Shown here: one piece after another, positions 5,703 through 11,086 of the stretch
Layout: each line of letters starts with the position of its first letter
Position numbering within the stretch: position 1 is the stretch's first letter
Origin: JAICLV01 sp036380925
GTDB lineage: Bacteria; Actinomycetota; Actinomycetes; Acidothermales; Acidothermaceae
Reading direction: 5' to 3'
Length of the DNA: 11,086 bases
NCBI GenBank assembly: GCA_036380925.1
Contig: DASVDW010000082.1
Coordinates: forward strand, 1 to 11,086
Translations under genes and position numbers: made by a program
Notes under the pieces: model-generated
What the model was told of the DNA's origin: nothing
What the model saw: the letters and a program-made list of their open reading frames with translations, nothing else
Database searches by the model: none

Positions 5703-6629
5703 ATGAAGCTCTGGGCGCTGGCCAAGCTGCCCTCCGCGCTGGCCGCGACCTCCACCAAGACCGTCGTCACCGCGGCGCTGCTCGCCGGCGTCACCTCCGC
5801 CGCGACGGCCAGCGTCGTGGTGATCGGCTCGAACGCGCTCTCCCCCACGCCGCACCAGGCGGCGTCCGGGCCCGCCGGCGACGGCTTCATCGTCACCACC
5901 ACGCCGGGCACCACGCCGCTCATCGTCGTCCCGAAGAGCTCGACCTCAGCGTCGAGCGGGCCCGGCACGGCAGCGCCGTCCGAGTCGCCGATCGCCACGC
6001 CGTCCCCGACCGGGCAACCGGCGCCGTCGGGCGGACCGCACGTCATCGTGGTCGACAACCAGGCACCGCCGTCGCAATCGCCGGACGCCACCACCCCGGC
6101 CCGCCCAGGCTCGTCACCGCCTTCGTTCACACCGCCATCCCGATCGCCATCCCCGTCGTCGCCGCCCGCGCGTCCGAACGCGCCCGCGCCGAACCCGTCG
6201 TCGAAACCAACGCCCAAGCCCACCCCGACGCCGACGTCCGGTCTGCCGGCGTGCGGCGCGTTCACCTCGGCGCAGATCTCCTGGGCGGCGCAGCAGACCG
6301 GAATCAGCGAGGCCTCGCTCAAGGCTGCGATGACGGCGAATCCGGCGGCGATCTGCTGCCTGCCCTACGACGCGAACTGCCGTCCCGGCGACCGCGACGA
6401 CCTGGTCAACCTCGCCAAGCAGGTGGCCGCCTTGACCGATCCGCACAAGGCCGCCGTTCACAGCGCCGCCGTTCACAGCGCCGACGTTGACAAAGCCGAC
6501 GCCGACACCGGCCACGACCGCGGCAAGGCCGGCGAGCACGGCAACCACGGCAACCACGGCAACCACGGCGACCACGGCAACCACGGCGACCATGGCCATG
6601 GCCACTCGGAGTCGGCGCGCGCCCGGTAG
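5703..6629 (+). CDS. Unrecognised membrane-anchored protein with Pro/Ser/Thr linker, four-cysteine segment and His-Gly repeat tail
   Basis: The predicted protein has 308 residues and I do not recognise the family. Residues 1-17 are short and basic (MKLWALAKL...). About 18-43 (VVTAALLAGVTSAATASVVVIG) form one membrane helix or uncleaved signal anchor. About 46-180 are a low-complexity Pro/Ser/Thr/Ala linker with repeated PTPKPTPTP-like runs, typical of extracytoplasmic spacers. About 184-245 form a small, possibly folded region with Cys184, Cys218-Cys219 and Cys226 and a helical segment DDLVNLAKQVAALTD. Next come AVHSA repeats, and from 279 a tail of HGN/HGD units ending HGHGHSES, with nine His residues in about 20. 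The tail suggests binding of Zn, Ni, Co or Cu ions; this is inference. ATG 5703 is chosen because GGGGAGG ends 8 nt upstream; GTG 5694 overlaps that site. It appears to be transcribed alone from its own promoter. Confidence 0.75.
   Translation: MKLWALAKLPSALAATSTKTVVTAALLAGVTSAATASVVVIGSNALSPTPHQAASGPAGDGFIVTTTPGTTPLIVVPKSSTSASSGPGTAAPSESPIATPSPTGQPAPSGGPHVIVVDNQAPPSQSPDATTPARPGSSPPSFTPPSRSPSPSSPPARPNAPAPNPSSKPTPKPTPTPTSGLPACGAFTSAQISWAAQQTGISEASLKAAMTANPAAICCLPYDANCRPGDRDDLVNLAKQVAALTDPHKAAVHSAAVHSADVDKADADTGHDRGKAGEHGNHGNHGNHGDHGNHGDHGHGHSESARAR
6453..6497 (+). repeat. Tandem 15-bp repeat within the His-rich protein gene
   Basis: GCCGTTCACAGCGCC occurs twice in tandem (6453-6467 and 6468-6482), followed by a degenerate third copy (6483-6497). 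The units encode AVHSA, AVHSA and DVDKA, each adding an acidic or histidine side chain before the His-Gly tail. Confidence 0.8.
6537..6590 (+). repeat. Tandem 9-bp repeat encoding the His-Gly-Asn/Asp tail
   Basis: Six in-frame 9-bp units read CACGGCAAC or CACGGCGAC (HGN, HGN, HGN, HGD, HGN, HGD) and are followed by CATGGCCATGGCCAC (HGHGH). Near-identity at DNA level suggests recent slippage expansion. Changes in copy number by one unit would keep the frame. Confidence 0.85.
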
Positions 6630-6830
6630 CCCGCGGCCAGGCTGACCCACTGGCTGCCATGGGCGGCCCGCATCTGCGACGATGGCCCCGGCGGCCCTCG
6701 TCGGACGACGTCCACCGACCGAACCCGGCGACCCGCCATCGTGGTCCTCGCGGACTCCTGGTCGATGTCTCGCGCGCCCGCTACGGCGAAGCCGCGATTC
6801 CCCGGCCGGACGACGTGATGAGCGCGATCC

Positions 6831-6864
6831 GGTCCCGACCGCGAGGGACCCTCGCGTCGGCGAG
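6831..6864 (+). promoter_or_regulatory. Overlapping inverted repeats in the bkd leader (possible attenuator or operator)
   Basis: Three short inverted repeats overlap just before the bkdA ribosome binding site: GGTCCC (6831-6836) with GGGACC (6845-6850); CGCGAGG (6840-6846) with CCTCGCG (6850-6856); and CTCGC (6851-6855) with GCGAG (6860-6864). The second shares bases with both others and so excludes them, while the first and third could coexist. The third ends 1 nt before the Shine-Dalgarno at 6866-6871. This could be a switch between leader structures, but in such G+C-rich DNA short stems also arise by chance. The rest of the 252-bp gap (6630-6830) shows no clear promoter or gene. Confidence 0.35.
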
Positions 6865-6865
6865 C

Positions 6866-6871
6866 AGGAGG
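6866..6871 (+). promoter_or_regulatory. Shine-Dalgarno AGGAGG deciding the bkdA start
   Basis: AGGAGG lies 10 nt before GTG 6882. The in-frame GTG at 6873 is only 1 nt away and ATG 6900 is 28 nt away, so 6882 is the best-supported start. Confidence 0.75.
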
Positions 6872-6881
6872 AGTGGCACGC

Positions 6882-8000
6882 GTGGTTGCAGTTTCAAGCA
6901 TGGACATCGCGACGGGCGCTGATTTCGTCCAGCTGCTCACCCCAGAAGGGCAGCGGCGGGAAAACCCCAACTACCCGCTGGAGATAACGCCGGAAGAGGT
7001 TCGCGGTCTGTACCGTGACCTCGCGCTGGTGCGTCGCTTCGACGTCGAGGCGACCGCGCTGCAGCGCCAAGGCGAGCTGGGCATCTGGGCCCAGTTGCTC
7101 GGCCAGGAGGCCGCCCAAATCGGCTCCGGCCGAGCGCTCGCCCCGGGCGACATGGTCTTCCCGACCTACCGCGAGCACGGCGTCGCCTGGTGTCGTGGCA
7201 TCCCACCGGAAAAGCTGTTGGAGCTGTTCCGCGGCGTCAACTTCGGCGGCTGGGATCCGCGACAGCACAACTTCGCGCTCTACACCATCGTGATCGGCGC
7301 GCAGACGCTGCACGCCACCGGATACGCGATGGGCATGCAGCGCGACGGCGCCGAGGACGCCGTCATCGTCTACTTCGGCGACGGCGCCAGCAGTGAGGGC
7401 GACGTCAACGAGGCGTTCATCTTCGCTGCGTCGTACAACGCGCCGGTGGTGTTCTTCTTGCAGAACAACCAGTGGGCTATCTCGGTGCCCGAGGAACGGC
7501 AGTCGCGCATTCCGCTGTACCGGCGGGCGCACGGCTTCGGCTTTCCCGGGGTTCGGGTCGACGGCAACGACGTCCTCGCCTGCCTCGCGGTCACCCGCAA
7601 AGCGCTACAGCACGCCCGCGACGGGCAGGGCCCGTTCCTCATCGAGGCGTTCACCTACCGCATGGGCGCGCACACGACGTCCGACGACCCCACCCGCTAC
7701 CGGCTGGCCAGCGAACTTGAGACGTGGAAGCTGCGCGACCCGATCGAGCGCGTGAAGGCATACCTGTCGCGCGGCGGGTTCGCCGACTCGTCCTTCTTCG
7801 ACGCCGTCGAAGCCGAGGGCGACGAGCTCGCGGCTCGGGTGCGGGCCGCTTGCTTGTCGATGCCAGAGCCCGAGCCGACCGACATCTTCGAGCAGGTTTA
7901 CGCGGGCGGCTCCCCGCTGGTCGACGAGGATCGCGCGGCGTTCGAGCGCTATCTCGCCGGGTTCGCTGACGACTCGCTCGCCGAAGCGGGCGATCGGTGA
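6882..8000 (+). CDS. bkdA: Branched-chain 2-oxoacid (or pyruvate) dehydrogenase E1 component, alpha subunit
   Basis: This 372-residue subunit is the thiamine-diphosphate (ThDP)-binding half of a heterotetrameric E1, which decarboxylates a 2-oxoacid and passes the acyl group to lipoyl-E2. YREHG (residues 96-100) lies in the active-site region. The ThDP/Mg motif runs from GDG (166-168) through SSEGDVNEAF to NNQW (195-198). The loop YRMGAHTTSDDPTRYR near 270-285 is the conserved segment that is phosphorylated in animal enzymes. Length is normal. It resembles the Mycobacterium tuberculosis subunit Rv2497c, once called PdhA and later BkdA. Branched-chain substrates (the oxoacids of Val, Leu, Ile) are favoured, but automated pipelines may call it pyruvate dehydrogenase. 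GTG 6882 is chosen because AGGAGG lies 10 nt upstream. The stop codon overlaps the bkdB start as TGATG, so the two subunits are translationally coupled. No Lrp/AsnC-type regulator is adjacent. Confidence 0.92.
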   Translation: MVAVSSMDIATGADFVQLLTPEGQRRENPNYPLEITPEEVRGLYRDLALVRRFDVEATALQRQGELGIWAQLLGQEAAQIGSGRALAPGDMVFPTYREHGVAWCRGIPPEKLLELFRGVNFGGWDPRQHNFALYTIVIGAQTLHATGYAMGMQRDGAEDAVIVYFGDGASSEGDVNEAFIFAASYNAPVVFFLQNNQWAISVPEERQSRIPLYRRAHGFGFPGVRVDGNDVLACLAVTRKALQHARDGQGPFLIEAFTYRMGAHTTSDDPTRYRLASELETWKLRDPIERVKAYLSRGGFADSSFFDAVEAEGDELAARVRAACLSMPEPEPTDIFEQVYAGGSPLVDEDRAAFERYLAGFADDSLAEAGDR

Positions 8001-8983
8001 TGGCCGGCGTCGCGATCGCGCGCGCCCTCAACATGGGCCTGCGCAAGGCGTTGGAGGCCGACTCCAAAGTCATCATCATGGGCGAGGACGTCGGCAAGCT
8101 GGGCGGGGTCTTCCGCGTCACCGACGGCCTGCAAAAGGACTTCGGCGAAGACCGCGTCATGGACACCCCGCTCGCCGAGTCCGGCATCATCGGCACCGCG
8201 GTCGGTTTGGCGATGCGCGGCTACCGTCCGGTGTGCGAAATCCAGTTCGACGGTTTCGTCTTCCCGGCGTACGACCAGATCGTCAACCAGCTCGCGAAGC
8301 TGCACTACCGCTCTCAGGGCTTGGTGAAGATGCCGGTGGTCGTGCGAATTCCGTTCGGCGGCGGAATCGGCGCGGTCGAGCATCACAGCGAGTCGCCGGA
8401 AGCGTTGTTCGCGCACGTCGCCGGGTTGAAGGTGGTCGCGTGCTCCAACGCCGCCGACGCCTACACGATGATTCAGCAAGCGGTCGCCAGCGACGACCCG
8501 GTTGTCTTCTTCGAGCCGAAGCGGCGGTACTGGGAACGCGCCGAGTTCGACCCGAGCGCATCGCTTGCCGAGGCGGTTCCGCTGCACAGCGCTCGCGTCG
8601 TCCGGCCCGGTCGCGATGTCACGGTGCTCGCGTACGGCCCGACCGTGAAAACCGCTTTGGACGCCGCGAAAGTGGCGGCCGACGAGGGCCATGAACTCGA
8701 GGTCGTCGACGTGCGGTCGCTGTCACCGGTCGACTGGGACACCATCTGCGACTCGGTTCGACGCACCGGTCGTTGCGTGACGGTCCACGAGGCGCAAGTG
8801 TTTCTCGGCGTTGGGGCCGAGTTGGCCGCTCGCGTCACCGAGAAATGCTTCTACTCACTCGAGGCGCCGGTGTTGCGCGTCGGCGGTTTCGCGACCCCGT
8901 ATCCGCCGTCGCGAATGGAGGAGCATTTCTTGCCAGACCTCGACCGCGTGCTCGAGGCCGTCGACCGTTCGCTCGCCTACTGA
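8000..8983 (+). CDS. bkdB: Branched-chain 2-oxoacid (or pyruvate) dehydrogenase E1 component, beta subunit
   Basis: This is the 327-residue transketolase-like partner of the preceding alpha subunit. The N-terminal pyrimidine-binding domain shows VIIMGEDVGKLGGVFRVT (24-41), then DTPLAESGI with Glu60, the glutamate that activates the thiamine aminopyrimidine. QFDGFVFPAYDQIVNQ (82-97) and GGGIGAVEHHSESPEALF (120-137, histidines 128-129) line the active site. FFEPKRRYW resembles the branched-chain E1-beta version (FEPKxxY) rather than the LEHxLLY of pyruvate dehydrogenases, which favours branched-chain substrates. The C-terminal domain has EVVDVRSLSPVDWDTI and GGFATPYPPSRMEEHFLPD, as usual. ATG 8000 overlaps the bkdA stop; GTG 7997 one codon earlier is an alternative. 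The gene ends 12 nt before bkdC. Confidence 0.93.
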   Translation: MAGVAIARALNMGLRKALEADSKVIIMGEDVGKLGGVFRVTDGLQKDFGEDRVMDTPLAESGIIGTAVGLAMRGYRPVCEIQFDGFVFPAYDQIVNQLAKLHYRSQGLVKMPVVVRIPFGGGIGAVEHHSESPEALFAHVAGLKVVACSNAADAYTMIQQAVASDDPVVFFEPKRRYWERAEFDPSASLAEAVPLHSARVVRPGRDVTVLAYGPTVKTALDAAKVAADEGHELEVVDVRSLSPVDWDTICDSVRRTGRCVTVHEAQVFLGVGAELAARVTEKCFYSLEAPVLRVGGFATPYPPSRMEEHFLPDLDRVLEAVDRSLAY

Positions 8984-8995
8984 CCGGAGGTTGAC

Positions 8996-10408
8996 GTGGC
9001 TGCTGACAAGCAATTCAAACTTCCGGACGTCGGCGAGGGGCTCACCGAAGCCGACATCGTGCGCTGGCTCGTGCAACCCGGCGACCAGGTGCGGCAGAAC
9101 CAGACGATCTGCGAGATCGAGACGGCGAAGGCGTTGGTGGAGCTGCCCAGCCCGTTCGCCGGCGTCGTCGGCGAGCTGCTGGTGGCGGAAGGCGCCACGG
9201 TCGACGTCGGAACGCCGATCATCACGTTCGACGTGTCGGGCGGCGCCGCCGAAACCGCTGAAGCGTCGACCAGCTCCGACGTCGGCGAGCTGGCCCGCAC
9301 CGACGCGACGCCGACGGAAGAGCCGGCCGCCGAGGAATCAGCCGGAAGGACGTCCGTGCTGGTCGGTTACGGGCCGCGCAACGACGTCGCGACCCGCCGG
9401 CGGCGAGCGGCCGGGAGCGCCGGCGCGGCGCAAGCGTCGACGCCCTCGGTTCCGCCGACCCATCAGACCCACCGGTGGCCGTCGGTCGCGCCCTCGGTCG
9501 CGGCGCCGGCCGACAACGGGCACGCCGCCTCCGCGGCCGCGCGCGCGTCGGGCGTCTTGGCGAAGCCGCCGGTGCGCAAACTCGCGCGCGACCTCGGCGT
9601 CGACCTCCACGGGGTGCGCGGCAGCGGCCCGGACGGCATCGTCACCAGGTCGGACGTCGAGGCGGCGGCGGGCGCCGGAGCCGCCCGCACGGCGGCGCCG
9701 CGTGGTGGCGAAGAGCGCATCCCGGTGCGCGGCGTGCGCAAAGCCACCGCCGAGGCGATGGTGTCGAGCGCGTTCACCATCCCGCACGTCACCGAGTTCA
9801 CGACCGTCGATGTGACCGCCTCCGTGCACGCGATCGAGAAGCTGCGCGAGCTGCCGGAGTTCGCCGACGTGAAGATAAGTCCGCTCTTGCTCGTCGCCAA
9901 GGCCGTGCTGCTCAACCTCGAGCGCTACCCGATGGTCAACTCGGTGTGGGCCGACGCCACCGACGAGATTGTCGTGCGGCACTACGTCAACCTCGGCATC
10001 GCGGCGGCCACCCAGCGCGGTCTCGTCGTCCCGAACATCAAGGGCGCCGACACGCTGTCGCTCGTCGAGCTCGCCCGCGCGCTGAACCGCCTCGCCGCCA
10101 CCGCCCGGGAGGGTCGCACCGCCGTCAGCGACATGCAGCACGGCACGTTCACCATCACCAACGTCGGTGTGTTCGGCATCGACACCGGAACACCGATCAT
10201 CAACCCAGGTGAGGCGGCGATTCTCGCCTTCGGCGCGGTGCGCGAGCAGCCGTGGGTGCATCGCGGGGAGATCTGCGCGCGTTGGGTCACCACGTTGGCC
10301 ATGTCGTTCGACCATCGGATCATCGACGGCGAGCTGGGGTCGTTGTTCTTGCGTGACGTCGCGCGGTTCTTGGAGGATCCCGCGTCGTCCCTGCTGGCTC
10401 GGCTGTAG
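8996..10408 (+). CDS. bkdC: Dihydrolipoamide acyltransferase (E2) of the branched-chain 2-oxoacid dehydrogenase complex
   Basis: This 470-residue E2 core receives the acyl group from E1 on a swinging lipoyl arm and transfers it to CoA. A single lipoyl domain spans about 6-80, with Lys45 in EIETAKALVELP as the lipoylation site. An Ala/Pro-rich linker follows, containing VLVGYGPR (121-128), a motif common in actinobacterial E2s. The peripheral-subunit (E1/E3) binding domain is about 184-224 (KPPVRKLARDLGVDL...GSGPDGIVTRSDV). The catalytic domain runs from about 240, with IPVRGVRKATAEAM, RGLVVPNIK, TFTITNVG and SFDHRIIDG (His440 and Asp444 catalytic). Start GTG 8996 has GGAGG (8986-8990) 5 nt upstream. 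One lipoyl domain fits Bkd-type E2s better than multi-lipoyl pyruvate dehydrogenase E2s. The E3 gene is not in the window, so E3 is presumably supplied from elsewhere. Confidence 0.93.
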   Translation: MAADKQFKLPDVGEGLTEADIVRWLVQPGDQVRQNQTICEIETAKALVELPSPFAGVVGELLVAEGATVDVGTPIITFDVSGGAAETAEASTSSDVGELARTDATPTEEPAAEESAGRTSVLVGYGPRNDVATRRRRAAGSAGAAQASTPSVPPTHQTHRWPSVAPSVAAPADNGHAASAAARASGVLAKPPVRKLARDLGVDLHGVRGSGPDGIVTRSDVEAAAGAGAARTAAPRGGEERIPVRGVRKATAEAMVSSAFTIPHVTEFTTVDVTASVHAIEKLRELPEFADVKISPLLLVAKAVLLNLERYPMVNSVWADATDEIVVRHYVNLGIAAATQRGLVVPNIKGADTLSLVELARALNRLAATAREGRTAVSDMQHGTFTITNVGVFGIDTGTPIINPGEAAILAFGAVREQPWVHRGEICARWVTTLAMSFDHRIIDGELGSLFLRDVARFLEDPASSLLARL

Positions 10409-10414
10409 TCGTCG

Positions 10415-11086
10415 ATGCGAGTAGCGGTTCTCCAGCTCCGGGCCGACGACAGCGAGCCGCAGGCGTCGCGCATCGAGCACGCGGCCGCGTTGGTGCGCGC
10501 TCAGGTTGGCGCAGACCTGGTTGTGCTGCCCGAGCTTTGGGTGCCCGGCGCGTTCGCCTACCACGGCTACGACGAGTCGGCGTCCGCGTTGCCAGGGCCG
10601 GCGGTGTCGGCGATCGCGGCGGCCGCCCGTGACATCAGCGCGCACGTCGTCGCGGGCACATTTGTCGAGGACGACGCGGGACGTCGACACAACACCGCCG
10701 TTTTGCTCTCTCCACGCGGCGACATCTCGCACACCTACCGCAAGGTGCACTTATTCGGCTTCGACTCCGGTGAGGCGACGACGCTCGCGGCCGGCGATGA
10801 CGTGGCGGTCGGCGTGATCGACGGTGTGCGGTTCGGCATGACCACGTGCTACGACCTGAGATTCCCCGAGCTGTATCGGATTTTCGTCGACCAGGGCGCC
10901 GAGCTGTTCATCATTCCGACCGGATGGCCGACCAGGCGGTTGGCGCATTGGCAGGTGCTCACCCGCGCGCGAGCCATCGAGAACCAGGTCTTTCTCATCG
11001 GCTGCAACCAGGTCGGCGTGCAAGAGGGCGTCGAGATGGCCGGGCACAGCGTCGTCATCGACCCGTGGGGCCAGGTGCTGGCCGAG
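10415..11086 (+). CDS. Carbon-nitrogen hydrolase (nitrilase superfamily), truncated at the right edge
   Basis: The reading frame opens at ATG 10415, 6 nt after the bkdC stop, and stays open to the window edge (224 codons; relatives have about 260-280 residues). The Glu-Lys-Cys catalytic triad is visible: Glu40 in VVLPELW, Lys110 in YRKVHLFGFDSGE and Cys145 in TTCYDLRFPELYR. TGWPTRRLAHWQVLTRARAIENQ and the late SVVIDPWGQVLAE are also family-typical. The enzyme hydrolyses amide bonds of small molecules. The CYDLRFPE and HLF patterns suggest the group that includes omega-amidase/2-oxo-acid amidases and Nit-like deaminated-glutathione amidases, but the substrate is not assignable. No clear Shine-Dalgarno; given the 6-nt spacing it is probably translated and transcribed with bkdABC. 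Confidence 0.9.
   Translation, partial: MRVAVLQLRADDSEPQASRIEHAAALVRAQVGADLVVLPELWVPGAFAYHGYDESASALPGPAVSAIAAAARDISAHVVAGTFVEDDAGRRHNTAVLLSPRGDISHTYRKVHLFGFDSGEATTLAAGDDVAVGVIDGVRFGMTTCYDLRFPELYRIFVDQGAELFIIPTGWPTRRLAHWQVLTRARAIENQVFLIGCNQVGVQEGVEMAGHSVVIDPWGQVLAE

Noticed and set aside
6537..6590. CRISPR-like repeat array
   Set aside because: The 9-bp units are contiguous, have no spacers and encode an in-frame His-Gly peptide tail.
6473..6970. Possible minus-strand gene across the gap between the His-rich gene and bkdA
   Set aside because: It overlaps both neighbours, has no ribosome binding site or motif, and part of it is just the complement of the His-Gly repeat.
9338..10750. 470-codon open frame antisense to bkdC
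   Set aside because: It is a shadow of the E2 gene and the start of the hydrolase; no recognisable domain.

Overview
The window is about 11.1 kb of very G+C-rich DNA (roughly 70% by eye) with dense, mostly co-oriented genes, frequent GTG starts and several apparently leaderless starts. A frame-disrupted gene of the F420/LLM-oxidoreductase type and a branched-chain 2-oxoacid dehydrogenase cluster resembling the mycobacterial bkdABC genes also point to an actinobacterium (Actinomycetota). I cannot place it at genus level. I see no phage, transposon, integrase, CRISPR or toxin-antitoxin genes; most of the window reads as ordinary chromosome.

Left part (1-2902), minus strand. A gene of the LLM-class oxidoreductase family runs off the left edge and is broken by a frame change with apparent loss of about 35 codons near position 250. 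Its upstream gap holds two copies of an 18-bp direct repeat. Above it are a small DUF3995-type membrane protein and a 14-helix DHA2-type MFS exporter that starts at a GTG just after a -10 box. A tRNA-Ser(GCU) gene follows, with its own promoter.

Middle part (2968-5389), plus strand. Three tightly packed genes encode a GNAT acetyltransferase, a LysE/RhtB-family exporter and a Pat/HisC-type aromatic aminotransferase. None has a convincing Shine-Dalgarno sequence. Each has a -10-like hexamer 6-7 nt before its start, and for two of them that hexamer begins with the TAG stop codon of the preceding gene.

Central accessory gene (5390-6881). A 313-bp gap carries a good promoter overlapped by a 22-bp perfect palindrome. 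It leads into an unrecognised membrane-anchored protein with a long Pro/Ser/Thr linker, a small four-cysteine segment and a His-Gly repeat tail. This is the least familiar gene in the window. A 252-bp gap follows, ending in a set of overlapping hairpins next to a strong ribosome binding site.

Right part (6882-11086), plus strand. A translationally linked operon encodes E1-alpha, E1-beta and lipoyl E2 of a branched-chain 2-oxoacid (or pyruvate) dehydrogenase complex, followed 6 nt later by a nitrilase-superfamily hydrolase that runs off the right edge. E3 (dihydrolipoamide dehydrogenase) is not in the window. Amino-acid metabolism and export is a loose common theme of LysE, Pat and Bkd, but only the three complex subunits are firmly linked.

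I do not see clear evidence for a novel multi-gene system. The items most worth checking are the His-rich protein with its palindrome, the hairpin cluster in the bkd leader, the stop-codon/-10 overlaps and the broken oxidoreductase.
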